From: Paragyromitra xinjiangensis
Taxonomy: Eukaryota; Ascomycota; Pezizomycetes; Pezizales; Discinaceae
NCBI GenBank assembly: GCA_038503065.1
Contig: JBCAMK010000012.1
Location: forward strand, 1,860,001-1,924,000
Length of the DNA stretch: 64,000 nucleotides
Direction of reading: 5' to 3'
The notes beneath the pieces were generated by a model. It did no database searches and was not told the DNA's origin. It was given only the letters and a program-made list of their open reading frames with translations. The position numbers and the translations under genes were made by a program. Positions 26,162 through 37,776 of this stretch are shown one piece after another. The number at the start of each line of letters is the position of its first letter. The first letter of the stretch is position 1.

Positions 26162-29017
26162 TCACCTCAACCCTAACCACTTGAACGCCTTAATCCGATC
26201 ACTCCTAAAGCTGGCTCGTTTCCTTCCCGGACAATCCTCTTCATCAGTCTCGTCCTCCAAATAGTAGCTCGTATCCTGTCTACTAACCACCTCCCTCTCC
26301 GGTTCCTTCTCAGGCGGAGTCATACTTCGTCTCCTGGTGATTACACCCGGCGTCGCTGGCACCTGATCCCCGTTATCTTTACTCTCCCCGTAAAAGCCCG
26401 TCATCTTCTCACGGTTCTGTAGTGCTGTATGAAGTGTGCCAATCGCATCAATAAACAGCCCTGAGGAGACCGTTGCAAACGGTGGGATTACCACATCTGC
26501 ACGACTTATTAATCGTTGTTTCGGTCCCCATGGACGCTGCTTCCCAGGCAGTTTTGCGGGCGCCGATTTCCTTGGCGGGAAAAGCTGTAGCCTGCCGGTC
26601 GGGGCAGTTGGCGTAGTGGGTGTACCAGGACCAAATGTGTATGATGTTGTGGTAGCACCCATGGAAGTCCTGATGCGGATCCCACTGGTACCTGCTTTCG
26701 GAGACTTAGAGGTCTTCAGGGGCTTCGAGGTGAACTGTGTTACGGCATCGGCGACACACGCGACCTTGAGCACATCGACGTTGGATCCTAGAATGCGTTG
26801 GAGTTCTAGGATAGCAGAGGAGCCTGTGTAGAAATCGAATTCGATCACGAGTACACGGAACTGTGGGTTGAACGAGAGGTAGCGTTCCAATTCGGGCAGG
26901 AGAAAGTGACCTTTCAACACTGTGTTGTCCCGAGTCCCTGGATGCTGAGCTCGCATTTGAGGGAGAGTGTTGGAGAGAAGATACTTCAGTCCGACCTGGC
27001 CTTTGCGGCCGGTTTTCCCCTTCTTGCGTACCATTTCCTCGACTTGCTCAATGAGACGGCGGCGGAGCTCAAGACCCTTACGGGACTCGATTGTTTCCCC
27101 ATCTTCTTCGGCAGCGACAGCAACGATCAGGTCGATGGCTGAGTAGGCTGGGTCTTCGTTGATACCATGAGCACTGAGGACAGGTCGCCAGATACGGTCA
27201 GTCTCGGAGTCTTCGGTCAGCCAACGCATGTCCTCATCTTCATCCTCATCATCATCGGCTGAGTACTGAGCCTTGGTGATTGTTGGGGAAGGCGAGACGA
27301 CAGGGGGGAAGTGGTGTCGCATAATAGCACGGAACTCATTCTGAATATCGGCTGGTGACTTTTCTGCTGTTGCAGTGATGGTAGGGATGGAAGAAAGCGG
27401 CGGGTCAGGATGGGGTGAGCCAAGGCTCGACCGGAAGGACCACGGTGGTGTGCCAACGGAAGAGGTAGCTGACTGGAAGGAGTCGCGGGCGCCGGCGCGA
27501 TTGAATTGCGTAGTGATTGGGGAGAGCAGGGTCTGCTGGTTATCGCTACGACCCTTGAGTAATAATGATACGTGTGGGTTTGAACGAGATACTCCGGGAG
27601 TCTGTGGGGTGAATGAGACGGCAAAGTCACCGAGAACCTTTTCGAGGAACTGAGAGTTGTCGGACTTCTGGGTGTCCGGGGAAGGGAAGTAAATTACTAG
27701 GTTCTCGCCAACCGATGGGAATAGGGGGTCCACTGGTTCTTTGAAGAACTGGGGAGGGGCATCAAAGCCACCGCTGAGATACCGCGGAGAAGGGAGGATC
27801 GTTGCACCGCTGATATCAGCAGTAGAGCTCGGTGTTGGTGATGATGGTCGGGTTGAAACCCGAGATTCAGGCTGTGTCAGCTCAGGGGCCGAGGCCGATT
27901 GATACTTATCCGAGAACAAGGGGAAGTGGGAGATTTTGGAGGCATCGGGAATTGCCTTTGCACTGGAGGGTGGCGTCGGGATCTCGGCAGAATACATGGA
28001 TTCGATTGGCGGGAGGGTAAAGTTGTCTTCCCGGTCTTTCCGTCTGGAACCTTTGGGCTTCTCCGAGTCCGCATTCCCAACTCCCGAAGGCATGGATTCG
28101 GAGCGTTTTCGGAGTGCTTCCCGGCTTCCATAATTGCCTAGAAGGAACTCCGTCCGCACGATTGGCGGCGACGGCGGAGGCGAATATCCTGATGTTGGCC
28201 CGGCTGATGCGTTGCTCCCACCTCGTACCCGGACGGCCATGGAAGCCTTACAGATCTCAATGCCGGCAGCAATTTCCTCAGGCGTCGGGTTCCGCGGACC
28301 GCTGACAACCCTCGGTTTCCGATCCTTGTGCGGACTCCCCGAGCGTCCGACTTCGGCAACCTCGGGTATTTTTGGAGTATTATCGGGAGTAAGCTCAGGC
28401 GTGATGATATCCGCAAGCTGATGCGGGTATAATTCCCGCTCAAAGTTCCCTGTTCTCAGAGCCCTTCCTTTCCGCTCCATCTTCTCCGATATCGATTCCA
28501 CATCGCTCGGGATATGACCTATCTCAACGGTCCCGTATGCAGACCCCTGTTCCTGCTCCCGGTCTTCCGGATCAAGCAGACCCTGTACACCGCCCTGCAT
28601 AATGTCCTCGAAAACCCACTCTGCCTCTTTGGCCGCGTTCTCGAGGTTGCCATTCTCCTCGGACATGAGCGCGTTTCGAAGTGTCTCCAGACACGCAACC
28701 TGGGCTGCCGCGAACCCGCCGTTCAAAAACACCATCTTTTCACCGCCGGTTTTCCGGTGCTCTGCCAGGAAGGATTTGGCCTGCGATAGCCGGTTGACGT
28801 GAGCATGGTGAAGCGAGAGGACGAACTGGCGCACGGCTGGGTCTAGCGGTGGGAGCTGGTCTGATGGATTCAGAGATTCGCGGAGAGGTGGAACCGGGGG
28901 GAGTTCGAGCGGTGGGAGACAAAGGATGTTTTGCGAGAAAGGAAGTAGTCGTAGCTGCTCTGTGATTGTGGTCTGGTGGCCCTCGAGGGTCACGATGAAG
29001 CCTTCGTCTTGTGACAT
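26162..29017 (-). CDS. Conserved fungal low-complexity protein ('gastric mucin-like' type), 951 aa
   Basis: A single uninterrupted exon of 951 codons, the longest ORF in the window. The N-terminus (MSQDEGFIVTLEGHQ, then a Pro-rich stretch with LPPLELPPVPP) is followed by a helical part at about residues 60-160. Residues about 200-560 are rich in Ser, Pro and Thr and look disordered. An acidic cluster (DDDEDEDEDM) precedes an ordered-looking C-terminal third, with LKYLLSNTLPQMRA, FRVLVIEFDFYTGSSAILE and ADVVIPPFATVSSGLFID. I recall similar Eurotiales proteins named 'gastric mucin-like', a name based on composition only. There is no signal peptide or membrane helix, so it is probably cytosolic or nuclear. 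Function unknown. Confidence 0.88.
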   Translation of the reverse strand: MSQDEGFIVTLEGHQTTITEQLRLLPFSQNILCLPPLELPPVPPLRESLNPSDQLPPLDPAVRQFVLSLHHAHVNRLSQAKSFLAEHRKTGGEKMVFLNGGFAAAQVACLETLRNALMSEENGNLENAAKEAEWVFEDIMQGGVQGLLDPEDREQEQGSAYGTVEIGHIPSDVESISEKMERKGRALRTGNFERELYPHQLADIITPELTPDNTPKIPEVAEVGRSGSPHKDRKPRVVSGPRNPTPEEIAAGIEICKASMAVRVRGGSNASAGPTSGYSPPPSPPIVRTEFLLGNYGSREALRKRSESMPSGVGNADSEKPKGSRRKDREDNFTLPPIESMYSAEIPTPPSSAKAIPDASKISHFPLFSDKYQSASAPELTQPESRVSTRPSSPTPSSTADISGATILPSPRYLSGGFDAPPQFFKEPVDPLFPSVGENLVIYFPSPDTQKSDNSQFLEKVLGDFAVSFTPQTPGVSRSNPHVSLLLKGRSDNQQTLLSPITTQFNRAGARDSFQSATSSVGTPPWSFRSSLGSPHPDPPLSSIPTITATAEKSPADIQNEFRAIMRHHFPPVVSPSPTITKAQYSADDDEDEDEDMRWLTEDSETDRIWRPVLSAHGINEDPAYSAIDLIVAVAAEEDGETIESRKGLELRRRLIEQVEEMVRKKGKTGRKGQVGLKYLLSNTLPQMRAQHPGTRDNTVLKGHFLLPELERYLSFNPQFRVLVIEFDFYTGSSAILELQRILGSNVDVLKVACVADAVTQFTSKPLKTSKSPKAGTSGIRIRTSMGATTTSYTFGPGTPTTPTAPTGRLQLFPPRKSAPAKLPGKQRPWGPKQRLISRADVVIPPFATVSSGLFIDAIGTLHTALQNREKMTGFYGESKDNGDQVPATPGVITRRRSMTPPEKEPEREVVSRQDTSYYLEDETDEEDCPGRKRASFRSDRIKAFKWLGLR

Positions 29018-29975
29018 GATTTCGGTGTAGTGAGCAGTGAGTGTGAGCGATAGTATTAGAGACGTAGCACCTGCAGTTCTTAAGGTTCAGCGTCGCACAT
29101 GGCATGGAGACGAATAGTTTGGCAGATACGTACCATGGGCTGGTAATTATAAGAAACGGAGATGTGACTTGTTTCGGAGGGTGGAGGAGTATTTCCTCGC
29201 CAGCCAGGCGGGGTTGGTGAGGGCGGTTATTGGCCGTGGGGTTCGATACCCGTTCGAGCGCAGGTGAACGATAGTGATGATAGAGGCTAGGTCGGGCTGA
29301 GCAGGTGATAGGTGTGGTGAGAACCGGCGTAAACACTGGGGATGTTTGCAGGGCTTGGATGGACGGTATTAATGCTTCAAGCTGGGAGGGAGGATGGTTA
29401 TGGAAGGGAGCAAGAGACGATGAATGTCATGACCGGACAAAGGTAGGGGAGAGACCTGGGGGAGGAGAGAGACCTGGGGGAGGAGGGGTGGGTCAGCGCT
29501 GTGATAGGCAGACGAGGACGGGGCAGTTTAGAACAAGGAGGAGGGGGAGGAAGTACTGAGGTGAGGTGAGAAGTACATGTACCTTTCGATAGGCATAGAG
29601 CCTCGTCTCCTCCCATCGGACTTCCATACGTGTTGACGCAGATTTCCTTGGACAATAATTAGAATTGAACGGACCCTCTGCGTCCAATTCGGGAGCCCTC
29701 GTCTGCCGGATAGTGGCATCAAAGGACTGCGAGCATGAGAATGAGGGAAGGAAAAAGAAAAGAAAGAGAAAGAAGACGGCGCTTAGGGATAATCCGATGT
29801 GGTACAGCAATGATGGAGAAGAAGCAAGGGAAGGAAGACATACTCCTCCGTGATAGGATAATCTCGATCGGAGGATGATCGTCAATCGGGGGTTACTCTT
29901 CTCCCTGCACGGAGACTATCTCCAGTGAGTTGCAGGACCGTAGTAACTGGGTGAGGCGCAGACAGGCAGGCAGGT

Positions 29976-30014
29976 GAGAGATACAGACAGAGATACAGAC
30001 AGAGATACAGACAG
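29976..30014. repeat. 12-bp tandem repeat (AGAGATACAGAC x3)
   Basis: Three consecutive copies of AGAGATACAGAC are visible, followed by related ATACAGA/ATACACAGA units. It lies in the presumed upstream region of the 951-residue gene. Confidence 0.8.
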
Positions 30015-30125
30015 ACTCAATACAGAATACACAGAATACACTCATTGAGTAATATAATACCTCACCTACAGCATCGTCATTCATCATCTTCTCATCGTGA
30101 GAATCTCTCCTGCCCTTGCATAACC

Positions 30126-30150
30126 TCAGCCTCTCAGCCTCTCAGCCTCT
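30126..30150. repeat. 10-bp tandem repeat (CAGCCTCT core)
   Basis: Three head-to-tail copies of CAGCCTCT(C/T) occur upstream of the 951-residue gene. Confidence 0.75.
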
Positions 30151-32745
30151 TCCTCCACCTTCCCAGTTGAACCATCATGAAACAATCAAATGCACCCTTT
30201 CGGACTAAGTAGAGTACATAGAAACAATCCTCCACGGACAGAGAGAGGGGCAGGCGCCGAGAAGAGAATATCCCCATTTGAGCAGTATGCGGAGAGAAAG
30301 CCACGATGATGGTCTCTCTTCGGCAAGTCCCACTCCCCTCCTTGCGCCATCATCTTGCCTAAACATGCCTCTAAAGTGCATACTCGACGATGGAGGATCG
30401 TAAAGTCGTGTCTATTTCCCCAAACAATCTCAATTGATGGTGTTAATCTATCTCTAAACGCTCAGCTCGGCCTTGTACTCGTATCGTTCTAAACATATCT
30501 CATCCCACATAGTAGGTACAGTGGTACCTTCCCCATCGCTCTCTCGCGTAACGCCCACCATCCTGTGTATCCACCCCACAACGCCACAAACACCCTCCAC
30601 CGCTCGCGTGGTAAAAACAAATCAACCCGCAGAAACAATCCCACCGCCATGGCCTCTCTTCTGTCATCTGAATCATTCCCGAAACAACTCAGACCCAAAT
30701 TTCCGTCGTGCATTGTGCTCTGACATTTCGCGAATGTGGCTGTCTTCGTCACCGGATGTCCAACCAGACTCTGACCGTCGCCGTGTCTCAACCTTCCCGA
30801 GACCGCGGGGCAGATTTGAACGGTTTCGAGAACAGCGGTCAGGAGGGAGTTATCTGACGATTCTAATCTAGATTTTGGATCTAAAACACCAGATCTTAGC
30901 CGTCCAGCGGGGAGTGGTACGGAAACAGTCACTCCACCGTGACTGGATTCTCACCGAATATCCATCGGTTTTGAGCACGTAATAAAACCCTGAACTCCAC
31001 AACTCGAAAAAGAACATCCGCATCAATCCTTCAGATAATTCCTTTTCATGGCGTGCTGTCCCGTAGTCTCAAACCTCACCTCAACTCATGCGCTCTTCCG
31101 TCGCCAAGGAAATGCATACAATAGTTGATCGCCGTAGGGTATCGAGCGTACCTACATGTCCCGAGTCAACACGTGGGCATGAACGTAATTTGCATTGCAT
31201 CGCGTTGTTGCCGAGTTTCATGTCTGCGCTTATTATAGAGGTGGTTGGCTCAGGAGGTGGCTATATTTAGCCGAAACTGGGTTCGGTAATGATATGCTGG
31301 GGTTTATTCTGGGAATGTGTCGAGGAGAGTCTGTGCTTGATTCGAGTGATGATGTGTGATTGTATGGGAGTTACTGTTTGCGTGGTAGATCTACAGAGCT
31401 TATAAGTAGTCTTGTGTTGGCTGATTTGGTTAGAACTTGCTTCATTCTTTGAGTGATCTCCGAGTTTCATTCGATTCGTTGTAGTTCAACAAATATATCC
31501 CCTGGGTTGGCCCCACTTACATTGTTTTTACCTAGAACAAGTATCGTCGAACTATCAGGGTTGTTTAAATTGTGTTTTGTCTGAATCCTGCCACCTTTGA
31601 ATATCACCTTTAGCTGGAGATCTACACTCAACCCATAACCCAGGTTGTGCTTAGTCTATTAACTAGACTGGGCTAGACTAGACTAGCTAAACTAGGTTGT
31701 GTTTTCTCGGAGAACGCTTGGACATCTCGGAGTTGATGGTGGTTCTAGCTTGAAGTAGTGAGAGTTATTAGTGGTATAGCGGGGTTAGAGCCGAGTGATC
31801 AGTGCTGATGTTTCTACTCGGGGCATGGGGAAACATGGGGATAACGTTGCTAGTGAAGACCTATATTGGATTTAGTTATCGTGAGCACGTGGGCCTGGGA
31901 TTTTATGAGATCGTGATCAGATATAATCTCTGCGCACGCTTTTAGCTCCTCAACAATTGAGCTTAATAGCTTTAGGTGCTCTTGGAGTCCCAACTATCGT
32001 TTCCATCTGAAGTCTAACGGGACACAGTCTAGTTAGGTCGGCGTTACTCTGTGGAAATGGAATAGCTAATCCGAGTACCAGTTATTCGTTCCAGTCTAGC
32101 TACGTTTGGAGTTCGGGCTTGGTCGCGGTATTATCCTAGCGAGATTGACTGTATGAGACAACGTAGTCGGAGATAGATCGGGTAGAAATGCCTAGGGACG
32201 TGAATTACTGAATTTAGGCTCTTTAGATATGTGTGAAATCTCTCTCGGATTTCGAGATGTATCGTGCTGCTTTGTGATTGGGGATTGTGAGACTTAGTCA
32301 TGGGATGTCACTCGATATTATCGTACAAGCGTGTTCACGAAAAGTACGGGCACGTGAATAAAGATGAAACAAGCGCATAACAATACTAATTTCTTCGATT
32401 AATATTTTTATTTATGTAGGCCTACCGTTGAGGTTCTTGGCCTTTGAGTCTTTGGTAGCGCAGCTTCTGAAGAGATGAAAGGCAGCAAGAGGCAGAACTC
32501 GGTGAATCACCCCATAATCGATATATGCGCAAGCATTGATTTATTAAGTAGTAATACAAGTAATTATATAAAATACAAATACAAACGAATTAGAGGAAGT
32601 TTAAGTATCATATCGGCCTGTAAAAGTGGTCGAATAACACACCATCAAGTCCGTCGCAACTCCCCGTCTTAACCCGTAAATCACCAACCTTATGCGTGCC
32701 AAAAGCCATATCCTGTCTACCCTGCATCAAACACGCCAACCATTT

Positions 32746-33819
32746 TTACCTCTTTCCCTGGAAGAACGATGTCAGTGACTTCCCCGCCTTTTTATAACCG
32801 TTTTTTGCTGCTATGTGCGCTTGGCGAACAAATCTCCAGATAATCCAATTTTCAAAGAACCCCTTTTCCTTTTCAACACCAACAAGTTTAAGTTCTCCAC
32901 GCGGCCTGGGTTCCACCCCATTCCATGGATACGGGTCAGAAAATGCTTCGAGGATTCCCTCGTGGCTACACTCTTGTGCGTAGGAGAGTGCTGATTTTTG
33001 ATCCTCATCCGGGATAGTAGGGTCAGCTCCATACGCAAGGAGTAACCTCAGCATCCTTTCCGGCCTTTCAGTCCACGGTATTGGCCAACGGGCTCGGCAA
33101 TGACCTATTACCAAGTGTTCCAACAATGTATATCTCGACTCGTCGAACTCCCATAAACGGTTGACATCAGCTCCTTTTTCCAACAACTGTCTAACCATAT
33201 CCTCATGTCCGCCGAGTACTGCCAGCTGAAGGACTTGAGTTCTATCATGAGGGTTCTTTTGCTTCGCTAGAGTGGCCCGCGCCTTCTCTAGTTCTTGATC
33301 CTTCGCAGCCATAATCATCGCTTTTCTCCAACTCTTGCTCTCTTCCACGTGTTTAGCCCCATTCCTCAGTAGAATTCTAACTAGTGCTACATCTCCCAAT
33401 CGCATCGCCCAGTAAAGCGCCGAATCGGGATCTTGATGTTTCGCGTCTGGGTCCTCTAGATCTTTGATATAGAGGTTTGGTGCGTTCTTCCAAATGAACT
33501 CAAGCGCATCTTGGCCGTTTTTCATCAGAACGCGGTACGCTTCTTCCCAGATCTGCATAACCTTGGAGCTGGTATCCTCCATCAGGGCTATCGGGGGTCC
33601 GTTTTCGAGGATATGTATAATCATTGCTTCATCGTGGTTAGCGACTGCCCAGCAAAAAGCAGGTATCGCGTTTTCGGATCGGATTGCGAGTTGTGCCAGG
33701 CGTGGGCTTAGAAGTAGCTGAAGGCGGTGGTTGGTACGGATGAGGGCGTTGAGATGTCTTGGTGGGAAATCTTTGGTGATTTGGAGAAGGAGCTTGTCTG
33801 GTAAGCTGAGAAGTGACAT
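32746..33819 (-). CDS. F-box-like / ankyrin repeat protein, 357 aa
   Basis: An uninterrupted 357-codon gene. Residues 1-45 fit an F-box-like helical domain (LPDKLLLQITKDFPPRHLNA, then RTNHRLQLLL), which in other proteins binds Skp1 in SCF ubiquitin ligases. Ankyrin-type units follow (ALYWAMRLGDVALVRILLRN, VLQLAVLGGHEDMVRQLLEK, RMLRLLLAYGADP). These would be the substrate-binding part by analogy, so a role in selective ubiquitination is inference. The C-terminus is basic (KKAGKSLTSFFQGKR). No signal peptide is seen. F-box/ankyrin genes are often expanded in filamentous ascomycetes. Confidence 0.87.
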   Translation of the reverse strand: MSLLSLPDKLLLQITKDFPPRHLNALIRTNHRLQLLLSPRLAQLAIRSENAIPAFCWAVANHDEAMIIHILENGPPIALMEDTSSKVMQIWEEAYRVLMKNGQDALEFIWKNAPNLYIKDLEDPDAKHQDPDSALYWAMRLGDVALVRILLRNGAKHVEESKSWRKAMIMAAKDQELEKARATLAKQKNPHDRTQVLQLAVLGGHEDMVRQLLEKGADVNRLWEFDESRYTLLEHLVIGHCRARWPIPWTERPERMLRLLLAYGADPTIPDEDQKSALSYAQECSHEGILEAFSDPYPWNGVEPRPRGELKLVGVEKEKGFFENWIIWRFVRQAHIAAKNGYKKAGKSLTSFFQGKR

Positions 33820-34763
33820 GATGCTGGATTGCAGTGAGTAGTGGATAGCGAGGGTGGTTGTATTATATGTGAAAAGCTTAGTAGAAGGGGAGCTATTCAG
33901 CTGTGAGGCTGAAAGTGTTTAACGCCAAGCCATATCTAATTCAGGAACTGCGCACGATGAAACGGTGATGTCGTGGCGGGCGTTCGGGGTAAGCAATCAG
34001 TGACTCTGCGAGCTGTTGCATGGGTCCCCAGGACTCTTAAATTTTAGATGAGTTCGAGGAAATCCTAAGGCGAACGACCGTATTGTAGTAAGCGAGCCTC
34101 TTGAGTTTCTTAAATTAGAGTAACTAAAATATATGGACGTTAACTGGCATGGAGTCTTGTCAATTTATTTTTACTGCCCTAGCTATAGACCTGACGCCAA
34201 TATCAATATGGATGCTTGCCCCGAATGTCGGAGACAGGGGTTGCCTGTAGAACGGGTTTCGTTACCTTTTTAATAAGCAAACCCTAACCCAACTTCCGCT
34301 TCACTATCAATAATATTTATCTATTTATTTATTCATGGTAGCTGCAGCTTCGAAAATTATTGAGCAGAAGCAAGATACTATAGTGCACTCGTACATGTAT
34401 AGTCTGATGATATCTTTTGCCACCACTTATCACTCGATTTCCACGGACTTCTGGTGCCAAGCCTCAGTGGGCAAGCTAGATTGGGATTTCTGAAACTATT
34501 ATCCACGATAGACCCATTCTACTCCGAGGCTTTGCTAATATTCCTCGAATTGAGGCTTCTAGCTAAGTGAAGCATAAGGTAATGGTGATAAAAGAATACG
34601 AAGTCAAATGGTATATATAATTTACAAATAAGCGAAAATAGACCTGTAATCCTTTATAATCATTAAGCGCTCTGGGAAAAACTTAGAGCATGGATTTTGG
34701 GAACTTCTTAACAGCCTGTCGAACCGCAAGATCACCTATTACCGTAGTTAGTTAAAACGATTC
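33820..34763. other. Intergenic spacer with a fragment of a dispersed repeat
   Basis: This lies between the F-box/ankyrin gene and the end of the acyl-CoA dehydrogenase gene. It holds one copy of a short dispersed repeat (34216-34273) and a TATTTATTTATT run near 34320. No gene is supported. Confidence 0.55.
34216..34273 (+). repeat. Dispersed repeat copy 1 (CxxCRRQ-encoding fragment)
   Basis: This is about 80% similar to 55419-55475. Both share GAATGTCGGAGACAG and both read, in the same frame, C-x2-C-R-R-Q followed within 15 codons by a stop (here CPECRRQGLPVERVSLPF). It is likely a remnant of a shared repeat or mobile-element ORF. Confidence 0.5.
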
Positions 34764-36635
34764 TTAATCCAGCATCAGCCGGATTCTGGCAAACTCACCC
34801 AAGATCTCTTCGGCGCCTCCCAAAATAGCGTCGAATTTGTATGTCCTGGCTTAGGTCAGCACTATATCGTATATAGGTTCGGATTAGAGCTACCTGTTGA
34901 AGGATTCGATAACACGGCCCATCCCGCTTTTGGTAATTCCCCTTCCACCAAATATCTGAACCGACTCGTCCGCAATCTCATGCGCTGCTCTAGTTGCGCT
35001 CATCTTGAGAAGTGCGATGGGACCGGCTAGGGAGATAGATTGTTGTTTGTAGCTCATGTTGCACATTTGGTATGTGATTGCTTCGAGCCAAGCCTGCGAG
35101 GATTCGACGAGGGAGATCATTTTGGCGAGCCTAAAGCACATGGTTAGAATCAAAGGGTTCAGTGGAAATAGATACCAGGGGGCAGTACTTCTGTCGGATA
35201 ACGGCCTGGTCAACTAGGCGTTTTCCGAAGACTGTTCGTTGGTTTGACCATTTAAGGCACTCTTCGACTACCACTCGAGAACTCCGGATTACGGCACAGC
35301 ACATAACCCATCGTTCGTGGTTGAAGTTGGACATAATGACGGGGAAACCTTGGTGTTCTTTGCCGAGGAGGTGGTTGATTGGGACTTTGACATTGTCGAA
35401 GGTGATGAATGCCGTCCCAGCAGCGGAGGAATAAGAAGTTTTAATTTGCTAAAAGTTGTCAGTATCTATCAAATTACACTTCTGAGTTTTGAATTAACTG
35501 ATACGCACTTCTGTCTCTACTCCCTCGCCGCGCTCGATCAGCAGCACGCTGAATCCTTTTTCTGTTCTTACGGCGGTAGTGAAGTAGTCCGCCCATACTC
35601 CATTTGTGATCCATTTTTTCGTGCCATTAACAATGTAGAACTTCCCGCAATCCGATTTGACCGCGGTGGTCCTGATGCCCGCAACATCCGATCCAGCAAA
35701 TGCTTCCGAGATGGCAAGACAGATCGATTTCTCGCCGGAAAAGCACTCGCGCGCGACACGGTCGCGAAGAGCGGCATCGTTAGCGAAGTTCAGGACAGGC
35801 GGAAGCCCAATTACCATGCCACCTAAAAACGTCAAGTTAGAATCTACCGATAAGGTTGTATCCTAGAGGGTTAGGGTTACCTAGGAAACCGTCGTTGCAT
35901 GCACGGCCGTGGGTTTTGGCGAGTTCTTGGGTTAGGACTAGCTCGTGGAAGTAATCGAACTCGGAAGGAGTGACGATGCCGCCCATGAGGGTATGGCCTT
36001 GGAGATGCTTTCCAGGGCCGAGACGCATCGGGTTCATGCCGTTTTCCCTAGAATTAATCGTGGTTGGCATATGGTTTATAGGCGGGGGTTTGATTGGGCT
36101 GGAAACTTACCACATCTTTGTGATAATCTCCTTGCTTGGTCTTTGCCCGGACTCTTCGATCCGCAAAGCCTCGGGCCTCAGGTGCTCATCCACGAATATC
36201 CTCGCCTCTTTCCTTAACTTTCGGTGGCTCTCCTTGTAGTAGGGACTACTGAATTCAGGAACCAGCCACTATCCCCAAGATTAGCGACAGTACTTTACTT
36301 ATGATGTATTTCTAAGTTCTTACCTGAGGTTCTGAGTACTGGACTGGACAAAGATCGCCCGGTTGAGGTTCAATCACTTGTGACGTTTCCCCGGCGATGG
36401 ACCCAATACATAGTTTTGAGTACCGTAGAAGAACCTCATGACGGTGCATCTGGAAGAATTCAGAAGTGGCATCCTTGCCAGCTACTTGTAGGAGAACGTG
36501 GGCACCGCCTGGATGGGCGTCTGCGAACTCGGTCAAGTCGTATACTTTAGAATCTATTACTACATGGAGGGAATCGACTGTGCTATTTGCTGCGACTGCT
36601 TCGCGAGTGAAGGTTGGGGGTGTAGCTGCGACCAT
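34764..36635 (-). CDS. Cytochrome b5 / acyl-CoA dehydrogenase fusion, 509 aa
   Basis: A flavoenzyme predicted to oxidise an acyl-CoA, with its own haem domain. Seven exons: 36635-36324, 36268-36111, 36047-35881, 35822-35509, 35448-35189, 35130-34894, 34845-34764, summing to 510 codons with stop. Exon 1 is a cytochrome b5 domain with haem ligand His in DAHPGGAHVLLQ and a second candidate in MHRHEVLLRY. The rest is a full acyl-CoA dehydrogenase fold: N-terminal helices (FVDEHLRPEALRIEESGQ), FAD/substrate segments (AISEAFAGSDVAGI, GTKKWITNG) and a C-terminal bundle with QIFGGRGITKSGMGRVIE and ILGGAEEIL. I see no mitochondrial presequence or clear C-terminal peroxisomal SKL (it ends RLMLD), so location is open. 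Substrate unknown. Confidence 0.92.
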
Positions 36636-37428
36636 GGTTAGTTTTGGAAGATGGGGTGTAATTTTGAGAGATGTTAGGAATATATAGAGTCTGGTATTAA
36701 AGAGAAGTCATGGGGAAGCTTACCGTGTATTCACACGTGCTTACTTTGGGTGTGCACGTGGGGAATACCAGAATACACTCCACATGTCAGCGTTTTGCTG
36801 TTTCGCCGAGAACCGAAGAGCCGCAAAGATCAGGTACTTGCACGTGAAAGTTGAGACATTCAATCATAAGCGACCTCAACCTTGTTATTGATCGATTTCG
36901 GGAAGATTTAAGAGTATCGCAAGGAGATATATCGGTGTCGGATGGAGCATTGATCCCTGTGCAGGCTGCTTTGGCAGCCTCTGGCTCTTGTTTGGCATTT
37001 TGGCTTGCTTATTAGAGGTAAAGATAGAAAATGAAGAAGGGTAACCCATTCTGCAAAACTCTAACCTATGGTTCCCTAGACTTGGCTCTCGGAATAAGGA
37101 CTATTCTTTTTGGTTTTTCTAGAATAACAAAATGGCCTGGCTTAAAATCTCTGACTAGCCAGATACTGAGGCTCAGCTGCAGCAATTGGGCTAAACCCGA
37201 TCAATAAGATTTGTACCTCACCAACAAGCAATAGTATAGTATTACTATGTGGTCTCAGGCCAGACCATTTAGTTATTATCGGGAATTACGGTACCCCAGA
37301 GTTTCCATTGTCATTGTTGTACAAGTTCAAGCAACATGGATTCTGTGTTAGGTTTAACGTCCAGGTGATATCTTGTGGCTTCTAATAGGTATACGAGACT
37401 CTTTAAAGATAGAGATATCTAGGTACCG

Positions 37429-37578
37429 TATAGTTTCGGGCGATGCCCCCGGGGGGATCCCACGGAACCAAGAGGGATAGAAACTTTTGATTGGTGGAAA
37501 GGACCTTCAGCCTCGTTTATAGGTGCCACCACCCTCCTAGTTGCGCGAGATCCCCCCGGGGGTATCACTCGAAACTAT
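37429..37578. mobile_element. 150-bp miniature inverted-repeat element, GC-rich TIRs
   Basis: Arms of about 30 bp face each other: the left reads TAGTTTCGGGCGATGCCCCC and the right, reverse-complemented, reads TAGTTTCGAGTGATACCCCC; both then run into GGGGGGATC. The differences are C/T or G/A transitions. There is no coding capacity, consistent with a non-autonomous MITE flanked by TA-like sequence. Its right end overlaps the next element. Confidence 0.65.
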
Positions 37579-37709
37579 CTCATAATCCGGTAGAAAACGC
37601 TGACCCTCCAAAGTGGCAGTGGCTCAACGCATAGCTAATTGAAAAATGGCCAATGAAGGGTAAGTGAATATTGGCCCCACCAGGGTCAGCTTTACCGGAT
37701 TATGGGATA
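37576..37709. mobile_element. 134-bp MITE, TATCYCATAATCCGGTA termini
   Basis: The left end TATCTCATAATCCGGTAG and right end TTACCGGATTATGGGATA are inverted copies. A subterminal inverted pair (GCTGACCCT / AGGGTCAGC) extends the arms to about 30 bp. The termini begin with TA, suggesting a TA target site as in Tc1/mariner-derived elements. Non-coding. Confidence 0.65.
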
Positions 37710-37776
37710 GCGAGGCCTGGCTATCTTGGCTAACAAACTGATTTCCCTTTTGTGGTATTTGCTACCCAAGCCTCGT

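Larger units (their letters stand above)
29018..32745. other. Intergenic, probable long 5' leader/promoter plus unassigned DNA
   Basis: Positions 29018 to about 30200 lie upstream of the 951-residue gene and probably hold its leader and promoter. They contain a duplicated 18-bp purine-rich unit (29443-29490), a 12-bp tandem (29976-30014) and a 10-bp tandem (30126-30150). Overlapping ORFs at 30473-30932 on both strands have no recognisable domain. From 31500 to 32740 there are many short CTAGA/TAGCT runs and no supported gene. Confidence 0.5.

Noticed and set aside
30473..30932. Overlapping 132- and 147-codon ORFs on opposite strands
   Set aside because: There is no domain, and the composition is that expected from a stop-poor patch upstream of the 951-residue gene.
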